DNA from: Anaerovorax odorimutans
GTDB lineage: Bacteria > Bacillota > Clostridia > Peptostreptococcales > Anaerovoracaceae
Reading direction: 5' to 3'
Length of the DNA: 64,000 nucleotides
Assembly: GCF_024459955.1 (NCBI RefSeq)
Contig: NZ_JANFXK010000003.1
Coordinates: 202,023 to 266,022, forward strand
The position numbers were made by a program, and so were the translations under genes. Shown here in pieces: positions 52,250 to 59,152 of this stretch. Position 1 is the stretch's first letter, and the number at the start of each line of letters is the position of its first letter. The notes below the pieces were generated by a model. That model worked only from the letters and a program-made list of their open reading frames with translations. It had not been told where the DNA came from and searched no databases.

Positions 52250-52742
52250 AATTTTCTTTATGTTATTATCATACCACAAAAAGACCGTCCTTTGCCGGAT
52301 TGTATTTAATTCGGTAGTTAGATTTTTATATTGACCTGTGACCATGATGTTTCTTTTGGAGCAATGGATACGGGATTTACTATCAAAACCGGAATTTGGC
52401 CGCAAACTTTCGCTCATCTGCTTGGGACCGCTCTCCCCGGATGGTCCTTGGGAAATAAGACGGAATATCGTAATATGCAATTACTTCAAGTCAGAATGAT
52501 ACTTTCAGAAAAAAATTCAGTAAGATTTTCGTAAAACTAACAAAACAGTACAGTAGAATCTTCTCGATTGATATTTAGGCGTTTTTATTTCTCTGAATCC
52601 TTTTGAAACTATCAAAATCATGCTGCCTTCTTGTACCTATTGATATTCGGGTCTTAAGTTCCGGTGCAGCTGCGGTCGCATCACTCCGATCGGAGTTGTA
52701 TACGCTGCAAGTCACTCACCACGCTCACCAAAAGGACAATTC

Positions 52743-52899
52743 TGGTAACTTATCCTAATTTTTTCGAAAAGTTACGCATTTTTCAATGATCCTGCGGCCT
52801 TCAGAGCGGCTAGTAGCACAAATTTTCACTTTTTACGATTTAGAGTTACGCAAACCCACAACTTTGCGTAACTTTTCATGATTTTTTCGAAAAGTTACC
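52743..52899. repeat. Dispersed repeat of about 157 bases, copy 3
   Basis: It opens TGGTAACT and closes AGTTACC. Internally GAAAAGTTACGCA and TGCGTAACTTTTC form a 13-base inverted repeat, and the blocks CGGCCTTC, AGCACAAATTTTCACTTT and CCACAACTTTGCGTAA match copies 1 and 2. Copies 2 and 3 flank the whole CRISPR-Cas locus. Confidence 0.68.
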
Positions 52900-53310
52900 G
52901 CCGCTCGTAAATTATAACTTACGAGCCAGATCGAGTAAGTTTCACGTATATTCAACCTCTCGGCGAAGCTGGTTAAATTGGTGATTGGAAGCCGCAGTTT
53001 TTTTAGCAATATGCATATTTCTTCAACAACGGATTCATTTTTCCTTGGTTGTTGAGGTATTTCCAAGGTTTGAGGCCGCAGCTCCCGTCTAAAACCAGAT
53101 ATTGATCGAGTTTTGCGCTTGTATGGCTCTGTATCCTTGAAAAAAGCTCAACAAAAACTCGTTTTTTTCGCTGCGTGTTGATGAAAATCATAATTTGCCT
53201 TTTTGAAACGATTTTTCATATGAGTCGATTCTCGCAGCGCAGCAAGGTGACCCTAGGCTCTCTGCAAGGTGACCCGGGGGGCTATCATCGGACTCACACT
53301 CACATCTTTT
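52900..53310. other. Non-coding stretch between the CRISPR locus and the tRNA
   Basis: No frame here looks like a protein. Short open frames on the minus strand (52833-53191) lack ribosome sites and recognisable motifs. A direct repeat GCAAGGTGACCC occurs twice (near 53243 and 53265). Together with 52250-52742, where I only see ACTCCGATCGGAGT (52683-52696), this is a 1.1-kb gene-free zone. Confidence 0.5.
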
Positions 53311-53332
53311 CAGGTTCAAATCCTCTTATCCA
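53311..53332 (+). other. Inverted partial copy of a tRNA-Leu 3' end
   Basis: AGGTTCAAATCCTCTTATCC on the plus strand matches the T-arm and acceptor end of the minus-strand tRNA-Leu at 53370 with one mismatch. No matching 5' half is visible upstream. It could be an attachment-site scar or a decayed tRNA. Confidence 0.55.
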
Positions 53333-53333
53333 T

Positions 53334-53364
53334 AAAAAAAATAACGCCCCGTATGGGCGTTATC
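53334..53364 (-). terminator. Intrinsic terminator of tRNA-Leu
   Basis: On the minus strand ATAACGCCC pairs with GGGCGTTAT around ATACG, followed by a T-run of about eight. Confidence 0.85.
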
Positions 53365-53369
53365 AAAAT

Positions 53370-53457
53370 TGGTGCGGATAAGAGGATTCGAACCTCCACG
53401 AAAACAATATTCACACGGACCTGAACCGTGCGCGTCTGCCAGTTCCGCCATATCCGC
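53370..53457 (-). tRNA. tRNA-Leu, anticodon CAG
   Basis: The 88-base gene starts GCGGATATGG and ends TATCCGC-A-CCA, so CCA is encoded. The anticodon stem CACGG/CCGTG encloses TTCAGGT, giving CAG, which reads CUG. The T-arm is GAGGTTCGAATCCTC, and a long variable arm fits leucine class II tRNAs. Confidence 0.95.
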
Positions 53458-53488
53458 ATATGGTTGTCTCTGCTGACTCACAAGACTT

Positions 53489-53517
53489 AGTATACCTAAA
53501 AACAGGTCAGAATGCAA
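53489..53517 (-). promoter_or_regulatory. Promoter of tRNA-Leu
   Basis: Minus-strand TTGCAT (53512-53517) and TATACT (53489-53494) with 17-base spacing, about 25 bases before the mature 5' end. Confidence 0.75.
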
Positions 53518-53609
53518 GCAATATTTTCGTTTTTTCTATTTTTTCCCGGGGCAAAATCCGGATATCTGAAAAAAGGTTTTATATGCATCTAAAGCGGCGG
53601 CAAAACTTC

Positions 53610-54389
53610 TCAATAATTTACAATTTCATATGCCGGATAAGAACGATCCCTTTGGTATCCCAGCTTTTCGGCGAGAGCCAGTGAGCCTATATTATGGGCA
53701 TCCCAGCTGGGATAAAGATCTCTGCGGAGGCATTCTAAGATTAGCTTGGCCCCGCAGGCGTAAGCGAGCCCCTTTCGTCGATAGATTGGTTTCGTATCGA
53801 TCTCAATCTCAATGCCGCCGGAATACGACGCATAGGAGGATGCACCGCTGACCAGTTCTCCATCTTTGAGGATCGCTATGCCGATTCCCTGCTTTCGATA
53901 CATCTCATAATCCGGAAACTGAGACACCAGATCCCGGCTCCAACCCTGAGACAGGCACAACTTAAAGACACTCTCATCAATGCGGCAGATTTCATATTTG
54001 TTTTCAATGGACAAAACCGCTTTTTCCAGCTTCCCGCGTTTAAAGGTCTCCATAGTCTTCTTTTTCGTCGCATAGCGGAAGATTTTCTTTGCCTTTTTCC
54101 CATAAACATCTTCAATTAAAGCGGACCAGTGGGCATTTTGCGGAACCATAATGATGAACCGCTGCTCGCAGTCTTGCAGCTTATATTGAACCAATTTTCT
54201 ATTTGGTCTGCCTGCAAAAAAGCAGAAATCACCCAGTAAAGCCATCGCTGACTGGGGGTTTTCAGGGTTGTCCGCATACACAGCGCCCATTGTCCCTTCC
54301 AGGCATGCGTTTATAATAACATTTTTCTTTTCGGCAAACATTTCCGCTGCCTTATTTTTACTCTCAGGTGAACAAATCCGATAATCCAT
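53610..54389 (-). CDS. GNAT-family N-acetyltransferase
   Basis: The ATG at 54389 is preferred over an upstream TTG that lies inside a hairpin; this gives 259 residues. The protein matches the two-domain GNAT group (PF12746-like). An N-terminal half (1-140) carries GDFCFFAGRPN and MVPQNAHW. The C-terminal acetyl-CoA domain includes VSGASSYASYSGGIEIEIDT and YRRKGLAYACGAKLILECL, the latter being the pyrophosphate-binding loop. DAHNIGSLALAEKLGY is the last GNAT motif. The acceptor is unknown. Confidence 0.85.
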   Translation of the reverse strand: MDYRICSPESKNKAAEMFAEKKNVIINACLEGTMGAVYADNPENPQSAMALLGDFCFFAGRPNRKLVQYKLQDCEQRFIIMVPQNAHWSALIEDVYGKKAKKIFRYATKKKTMETFKRGKLEKAVLSIENKYEICRIDESVFKLCLSQGWSRDLVSQFPDYEMYRKQGIGIAILKDGELVSGASSYASYSGGIEIEIDTKPIYRRKGLAYACGAKLILECLRRDLYPSWDAHNIGSLALAEKLGYQRDRSYPAYEIVNY

Positions 54390-54409
54390 AGCCGCCTGCT
54401 TTCTTTCCT

Positions 54410-54438
54410 TACACAAAGAGCAGGCTTTCGCCTGCTCC
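54410..54438 (-). terminator. Hairpin after yqeY
   Basis: On the minus strand GAGCAGGC-GAAA-GCCTGCTC, an 8-base stem with a stable GAAA loop, followed by a weak TTTGTGT tail. It lies 10 bases after the yqeY stop and just before the GNAT start. Confidence 0.6.
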
Positions 54439-54447
54439 TAAGTAAAG

Positions 54448-54897
54448 TCATTCACTTAAAAATTCTTCAATCACCTTACGCACATCGTTGCCATCCGCCA
54501 GGCCCTTGACCTTTTTCATGACGGCTCCCATGAGCTTACCCATATTTTTCTTGCCGCTTTCGATTCCAAGTTCCGATGCGGTAGCCTGTACCACTTCCAT
54601 AATCTTGGCCTCGTCCATCTGCTCGGGCAAGTAATTCATCAGAATTTCAATTTCTGCCTTGTAGTCATCAGCTAAGTCCGTTCGTCCAGCTTTTTCAAAA
54701 TCAGCGAGGGCGTCTTTTCTCATCTTAACCTGTTTTGACAAAATAGCAATAATGCCTTCATCATCCAGCTCTTCCCTGTTATCGACTTCGTACTGTTTAA
54801 TCGCAGCACGAGCAAAGCTGATCGTATTTTTTTTGACTTCATCTTTTGCTTTCATAGCTTCTTTGAAGTCAGCCATCAGTTGTTCTTTTAAGGTCAC
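54448..54897 (-). CDS. yqeY: GatB/YqeY-domain protein
   Basis: The 149-residue helical protein resembles the tail domain of the GatB subunit of tRNA amidotransferase, but stands alone as in most Firmicutes. MTLKEQLMADFKEAMKAKDE and the C-terminal GKLMGAVMKKVKGLADGNDV are typical. Its exact function is not established; it may touch tRNA. It follows rpsU by 33 bases, a very common Firmicute pairing. Confidence 0.93.
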   Translation of the reverse strand: MTLKEQLMADFKEAMKAKDEVKKNTISFARAAIKQYEVDNREELDDEGIIAILSKQVKMRKDALADFEKAGRTDLADDYKAEIEILMNYLPEQMDEAKIMEVVQATASELGIESGKKNMGKLMGAVMKKVKGLADGNDVRKVIEEFLSE

Positions 54898-54930
54898 TTT
54901 TAAAACACCTCGAATCTCCGCTGCAAACGA

Positions 54931-55110
54931 CTAATATTTCTTAGCCTTTTTTCTTGCAGCCTCAGACTTCTTCTTTCTCTTTACACTCGGCTTTTCGTAG
55001 TGTTCTCTTTTTCTGAGTTCTGACATAACGCCATCTCTCGCACAAGAGCGCTTAAATCTCTTGAGAGCACTTTCCAAGCTTTCGTTTTCTCTAACAATTA
55101 CCTGTGCCAT
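54931..55110 (-). CDS. rpsU: Ribosomal protein S21
   Basis: The ATG at 55110 has AGGAGGTG nine bases upstream; a GTG inside that site is rejected. The 59-residue basic protein ([20 protein letters not shown], then [14 protein letters not shown]) is the S21 subunit that helps the 30S bind mRNA. It has a consensus-like promoter and is co-transcribed with yqeY. Confidence 0.97.
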   Translation of the reverse strand: MAQVIVRENESLESALKRFKRSCARDGVMSELRKREHYEKPSVKRKKKSEAARKKAKKY

Positions 55111-55183
55111 ATTCCGTTTCACCTCCTGACGTGTTCTGAAATCACATAGATGCTATGAGAACGGTCTTATCTATAACGTTGCT

Positions 55184-55212
55184 ATTATACTATTCTTTGT
55201 ACAAATATGCAA
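55184..55212 (-). promoter_or_regulatory. Promoter of rpsU-yqeY
   Basis: Minus-strand TTGCAT (55207-55212) and TATAAT (55184-55189) with 17-base spacing. The leader before rpsU is about 70 bases. Confidence 0.8.
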
Positions 55213-55338
55213 GGTTTTTTTGGTACAAAGCCTCTGAAAACAACCAAAACTGACAATGTTGCTGCCAGGCTTTCAGTATTGGTTATTGTCCTGCTTTTAA
55301 ATCCCGGATTCCAGGGCTCTGCCGTAAAAGATCCCGTA

Positions 55339-55680
55339 TCAGCCCGGAGGCCAGGTCAGCTTCCGTTTTCCCAGCAGGTGAAAATGAAGATGTTTTACAG
55401 TCTGAAATCCATCTTCTCCGCAGTTGTTCACAAGACGGTATCCGTTTTCCAGTCCCAGCTCAGCGGCGATATCTTTCACCTTCGTCATGATATAGCCCAA
55501 AAGCTCCTGATCTTCCACCGTCACATCATCCAGCGATTCAATGTGTTTTTTGGGAATAATCAGCACATGAACCGGAGCCTGCGGCTCAAGGTCGTGGAAA
55601 CAGAGTATCCGGTCGTCTTCATAGACGGCCTTTGACGGAATCTCCTTCTGAGCGATCTTGCAAAAAATACAATCTCCCAT
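55339..55680 (-). CDS. HIT-family (HinT-like) nucleotide hydrolase
   Basis: The 113-residue protein has CIFCKIAQKEIPSKAVYEDD at the start, VLIIPKKHIESL, and the histidine triad in KHLHFHLLGKRKL. It hydrolyses adenosine phosphoramidates such as lysyl-AMP. Two cysteines in DCIFC suggest zinc, as in many bacterial HinTs. It begins 3 bases after the second small membrane peptide and is probably the last gene of that operon. Confidence 0.93.
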   Translation of the reverse strand: MGDCIFCKIAQKEIPSKAVYEDDRILCFHDLEPQAPVHVLIIPKKHIESLDDVTVEDQELLGYIMTKVKDIAAELGLENGYRLVNNCGEDGFQTVKHLHFHLLGKRKLTWPPG

Positions 55681-55683
55681 TCG

Positions 55684-55860
55684 TTATTTCTCCTTTACGT
55701 AGTTTTTATAATACTTCATAGCGCAGGTACCGTTGGTATTGCACTTTAGCATCAAATTGTTTCTCAGATAATCCCCCAGCCCGCTCAGCTGCACCGCCGT
55801 TACCGCGGCAATCACCAGCACCAGGCCTACCGTAACGTTTCTTACCATCTTCTTATTCAT
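55684..55860 (-). CDS. Small membrane peptide with an NGTCAMKYYK motif (tandem copy 2)
   Basis: The ATG at 55860 has GGAGG ten bases upstream, giving 58 residues. One membrane helix (about 7-24) is followed by a short tail, LKCNTNGTCAMKYYKNYVKE, with two cysteines. The upstream gene encodes a paralogue sharing C..NGTC.MKY.K. The N-terminus is positively charged (MNKKMVRN), so the Cys tail should lie outside the membrane, where the TlpA-like protein acts. I know no function for it. Confidence 0.7.
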   Translation of the reverse strand: MNKKMVRNVTVGLVLVIAAVTAVQLSGLGDYLRNNLMLKCNTNGTCAMKYYKNYVKEK

Positions 55861-55881
55861 CGGATATTCCTCCAATTCCCC

Positions 55882-56064
55882 TCAGCGGTCCTCCTGCTCA
55901 TTCAAAAGCTTCTTAAAATATTTCATGCCGCAGGTGCCGTTTCCCTCACACTTCGGCGCCACCACGCCATCCAAATGATCAAGTCCGCTGAATCGGATCA
56001 ACACAGCCGCAGCCACAACGACTGCGCAGCAGATCAAAACGTTCCTTATTTTTTTACCTCTCAT
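55882..56064 (-). CDS. Small membrane peptide with a GNGTCGMKYFKK motif (tandem copy 1)
   Basis: The ATG at 56064 overlaps the polyferredoxin stop as ATGA and has GGAGGGG upstream, giving 60 residues. One helix (about 8-24) is followed by PKCEGNGTCGMKYFKKLLNE. Both cysteines align with those of the next gene, so the pair arose by duplication. Coupling to the polyferredoxin gene points to a joint role in the same membrane redox system. No match to a named family comes to mind. Confidence 0.72.
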   Translation of the reverse strand: MRGKKIRNVLICCAVVVAAAVLIRFSGLDHLDGVVAPKCEGNGTCGMKYFKKLLNEQEDR

Positions 56065-56915
56065 TTTATTCCCCTCCGAAGCGCCCCTGTGGGGCAGGAC
56101 TCCACACATCGCCCGCATCGAATACATTCCATGCTGTTGGGTATTTTACTGGGGTCAATATTCAGTCTACAGCTGCTTTCACAGGCACCGCATCCGGTGC
56201 ACTTCCCCTTGTCCAGCCGCAGCCGATACAGCGATACCTTATTGAACAAACCGTAGACAGCCCCCAGCGGACACAAATATCTGCAAAAAGGCCTGTAAAG
56301 TATCATCGATAAGAGTATCAGTACTATAAGTATAACAGATTTCCACGCAAATAGGAACCCCAGTGTGCCCCTCAAACCTTCGTTAAGCGCGGCAAGGGGC
56401 CATCCGGCCATCAGCGTGCCGGAAGGACAGATGTACTTGCAGAACCAGGGATCCCCCTGTCCGAAATCATTAACCACAAACATGGGCAGAATCAGCACGA
56501 ACAGCGCCAGAATCACGTACTTCAGAAACCTGAGCCAGCGGTCAGCTCTGATGTTTCTCAGTTTTACCGGCATGGGGATTTTGTACAGCAGATCCTGCAC
56601 CAGCCCGAAGGGGCACATGAATCCGCAGACCAGCCTTCCGAAAAAGGCCCCCACTGCGATGAGAAATCCCCAGACATAGAGCGGCAGCGTAAAATTGCGG
56701 TCATTGGCTACCGCCTGCAAAGCCCCGATGGGACAGGAACCCAGAGCTCCCGGGCAAGAGTAGCAGTTCAGTCCCGGCAGACAGACTTCTTTAGAAGGCC
56801 CCTGAAAAATCTTCCCATCCACAAAGCCTTTCACATATCCGTTGGTCAGCGCCGTAAAGACCAGCTGAAAGCCGGTGCGGAAGCGCTCCTGTTTTTTTGC
56901 CTGATTTCTATCCAA
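56061..56915 (-). CDS. NapH/YccM-like membrane polyferredoxin
   Basis: The 284-residue membrane protein has four or five helices. It carries CYSCPGALGSCPIG, CGFMCPFG, CKYICPSG and CRYLCPLG (the CxxxCP repeats of NapH-type proteins) and two [4Fe-4S] motifs, CTGCGACESSC and CIRCGRCVESCP, at the C-terminus. It should pass electrons across or along the membrane. It starts with TTG, overlapping the CXXC peptide stop by 8 bases. With the TlpA-like lipoprotein and that peptide it forms a cluster I have seen in other Clostridia; the electron acceptor is unknown. Confidence 0.88.
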   Translation of the reverse strand: MDRNQAKKQERFRTGFQLVFTALTNGYVKGFVDGKIFQGPSKEVCLPGLNCYSCPGALGSCPIGALQAVANDRNFTLPLYVWGFLIAVGAFFGRLVCGFMCPFGLVQDLLYKIPMPVKLRNIRADRWLRFLKYVILALFVLILPMFVVNDFGQGDPWFCKYICPSGTLMAGWPLAALNEGLRGTLGFLFAWKSVILIVLILLSMILYRPFCRYLCPLGAVYGLFNKVSLYRLRLDKGKCTGCGACESSCRLNIDPSKIPNSMECIRCGRCVESCPTGALRRGIK

Positions 56916-57045
56916 TTCCGATACACTCCAGACATATATTGACCGCTTTCATAAGCACGGTCTGGCCTTCGCCCCGCATCAGTCCCCCTGCCATGAGAAC
57001 CGCGGCAAAGACCAGCAGCGCGCTAAATACCAGTTTCCTCTTCAA
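56908..57045 (-). CDS. CD1871A-type CXXC membrane peptide
   Basis: The 45-residue peptide starts with TTG at 57045 inside the end of the tlpA-like gene and ends NICLECIGIG. It has one membrane helix (about 5-21) and a C-terminal CLEC pair. This layout matches the CD1871A CXXC-motif family, which I recall between TlpA-like and 4Fe-4S genes in Clostridia. It is too short for routine gene calling. It overlaps both neighbours, so all three are translated as a coupled set. Confidence 0.8.
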   Translation of the reverse strand: MKRKLVFSALLVFAAVLMAGGLMRGEGQTVLMKAVNICLECIGIG

Positions 57046-57625
57046 TGATCTTCACCCACTCATCGTACGATCTTCCACCTTCATAAACGGTGCTTGTGAT
57101 GTTTCCCTTACTGTCCACAAAGAAATAGGACGGCACTGCGGAAATACTGCTGACCACATTGCGCATGATGGAATCGGAAAGCAAAAGATCCGGATAGGTA
57201 GCCCCCTGCTGTTTTACAATCTCCTGAGCCTGACTCACCTGCTCCATGCTCACTGCGCCGGACTGATCCAGCGAATCCACCACCAGACCGACTACGCCCA
57301 GGCCCTTATCCTTATACGCCTGATACAGCTTTTCCGTATCCGGCATTGCCCTGATACACGGATTGCAGTAAGTGCCCCAGACATCCACCAGTGTATACTT
57401 GTAATTGGCAAAGATACTCTGATCCACTTCCTCGCCCTCCAGATTCAGAGTCTTGAACGCTGTCAGCTGTGCGCCTTCGCCCTGTTCCTCCGGCAGTTTC
57501 CACGCTTCCTGTGCGGGAGCGCTTTTATCCCCTTCTCCGCTTTTGTCCCCGCAGGCCGTAAAGGTAAGGACCAGCAGGACCGAAACCAGAACAAAACCAA
57601 TCACCAAACCTCTTTTTCTCTTCAT
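57023..57625 (-). CDS. TlpA-like thioredoxin-fold lipoprotein
   Basis: The 200-residue protein has a lipoprotein signal (LLVLTFTACGDKSGEG, lipid-modified Cys25) and a charged linker. Its thioredoxin domain has the active site WGTYCNPC (about 94-101) and the cis-Pro loop AVPSYFFVDSKG. It should reduce or exchange disulfides outside the membrane. It overlaps mtaB by 4 bases upstream and the CXXC peptide by 23 downstream. The membrane polyferredoxin downstream is the likely electron source, which would be unlike the usual CcdA/DsbD route. That connection is inference. Confidence 0.9.
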   Translation of the reverse strand: MKRKRGLVIGFVLVSVLLVLTFTACGDKSGEGDKSAPAQEAWKLPEEQGEGAQLTAFKTLNLEGEEVDQSIFANYKYTLVDVWGTYCNPCIRAMPDTEKLYQAYKDKGLGVVGLVVDSLDQSGAVSMEQVSQAQEIVKQQGATYPDLLLSDSIMRNVVSSISAVPSYFFVDSKGNITSTVYEGGRSYDEWVKIIEEETGI

Positions 57626-58941
57626 TGAAACTCTCCTTTCATTCCCTCTTCAAATGGCTCCAAAAGCTTTACCCTCCGGAACTGATTTATGGCTGTCTCA
57701 TCCCCGCTTTCTATATAGACCCGGATGTAGTTGTCCGTATATCCGGTGAGGCAACCTGACTTTTCTTCATATTCTTCCACCAGCACTCTTCTGACGCTTC
57801 CCCGGTTGGATTGGAAAAACCGAAGTGAAGCCTGCTCTCCCGCCTCGATCAGCTGCTGCGTCCTGGCCTTTTTCATCGGCGCGGGAATCTGATCGGGCAT
57901 GGATGCCGCTTTCGTAAAAGGCCTCTGGGAATATTTGAAGGCGTGAACTTTGCAGAATTCGGCTTCCTCAATCAGTCTGACGCTGTCCCGAAAATCTTCT
58001 TCCGTCTCCCCGGGGAAACCAGCAATCAGATCGGTGGTAATCCCATATCCCGGATCAAAGTCCTTCAAAACCTTGACAATGTCCAGGTACTCCTGCCTCG
58101 TATAGGGCCGGTTCATGGCCGTGAGAATCCGGTCGCTGCCGCTCTGAGCCGACAGATGCAGATGCGGGCACAGCTTTTCATATCGCAGCAGCCGCTTCAC
58201 GTAGTCCGCATTGACTACTGCCGGTTCCAGGGAACTGAGACGGATTCGAAAATCTCCCGGCATCCGGTCCAGCCTGCGGATAATGGTCTCGATTCCCCAG
58301 AAATCATCCCGGACGGAAAAGCCTTCCTCTGTTCCATAAAGAGCCGTATTAATACCGGTGAGTACCAGCTCCTTAAACCCCTGTCCGATCAGTCCTTCCG
58401 CTTCCGTCAGCACATCCTCCGGCTCCCTGCTGCGGACACTTCCCCTGGCATAGGGGATGACACAGTAGGAGCAAAAACGGTTGCAGCCTTCCTGGATCTT
58501 GATATAGGCCCTGGTCCTGGATTCCGTCGCCGTCACCAGGCCGGTCTCCTCATACTGCCGCAGCTCCTCATAGGACTTCACATGCAGCTGGGGTTTGTGT
58601 TCCAGCAGAAATTCTTCGATATATTCGATCAGCTTTCCCTTTTCATTGGTGCCTGTGACGATATTAACTCCTTCGACGGCCTTTACCTCCTCAGGACTGA
58701 TCTGGGCATAACACCCTGTCACAGCCACCACACTGTCGGGGCTTTGCTTCTTCATCTTGCGGATATACTGACGGGATTTACGGTCCGCCAGGGATGTCAC
58801 CGTACAGGTGTTGATTACATAAATATCCGCCGGGTCCGTCTCTCCTACAATCTCATAGCCCCGCTCTCTGAATCTGAGGCGCAGCGCTTCGGTCTCATAT
58901 TGATTGACTTTGCATCCTAACGTATGGAATGCTACCTTCAT
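57622..58941 (-). CDS. mtaB: MtaB-type tRNA (t6A37) methylthiotransferase
   Basis: The 439-residue radical-SAM enzyme adds a methylthio group to t6A37 in tRNAs that read ANN codons. The N-terminal domain has TLGCKVNQYE, INTCTVTS and VTGCYAQ for one cluster, and CNRFCSYCVIPYARG gives the CxxxCxxC radical-SAM cluster. A C-terminal TRAM domain (about 375-437) follows. TLGCKVNQYE is the MtaB rather than MiaB form. It leads into tlpA with a 4-base overlap, and Fe-S chemistry is the only visible common theme. Confidence 0.92.
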   Translation of the reverse strand: MKVAFHTLGCKVNQYETEALRLRFRERGYEIVGETDPADIYVINTCTVTSLADRKSRQYIRKMKKQSPDSVVAVTGCYAQISPEEVKAVEGVNIVTGTNEKGKLIEYIEEFLLEHKPQLHVKSYEELRQYEETGLVTATESRTRAYIKIQEGCNRFCSYCVIPYARGSVRSREPEDVLTEAEGLIGQGFKELVLTGINTALYGTEEGFSVRDDFWGIETIIRRLDRMPGDFRIRLSSLEPAVVNADYVKRLLRYEKLCPHLHLSAQSGSDRILTAMNRPYTRQEYLDIVKVLKDFDPGYGITTDLIAGFPGETEEDFRDSVRLIEEAEFCKVHAFKYSQRPFTKAASMPDQIPAPMKKARTQQLIEAGEQASLRFFQSNRGSVRRVLVEEYEEKSGCLTGYTDNYIRVYIESGDETAINQFRRVKLLEPFEEGMKGEFQ

Positions 58942-59152
58942 TACAGCTATATCTCCTTCCCAGTTCTTGGTTTATACACATTTTTCTGACAATTAATCAC
59001 TCAGAATCAATATTTTTGTATTTTATCACGACGTACTCATGTTGTAAATCGCCTTAACATACAATTAAGAAAGCAATTTTATAACTTGCGGGCAGCGCTG
59101 CCTGGCGGCTTTTCCCGACAAGTTTGTGAATACAGCACCAAGGAGGTTTCTC

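Noticed and set aside
52833..53191. Two short minus-strand frames (77 and 62 residues) next to dispersed repeat copy 3
   Set aside because: They overlap each other, include part of the repeat and lack ribosome sites or motifs. A decayed gene cannot be excluded.
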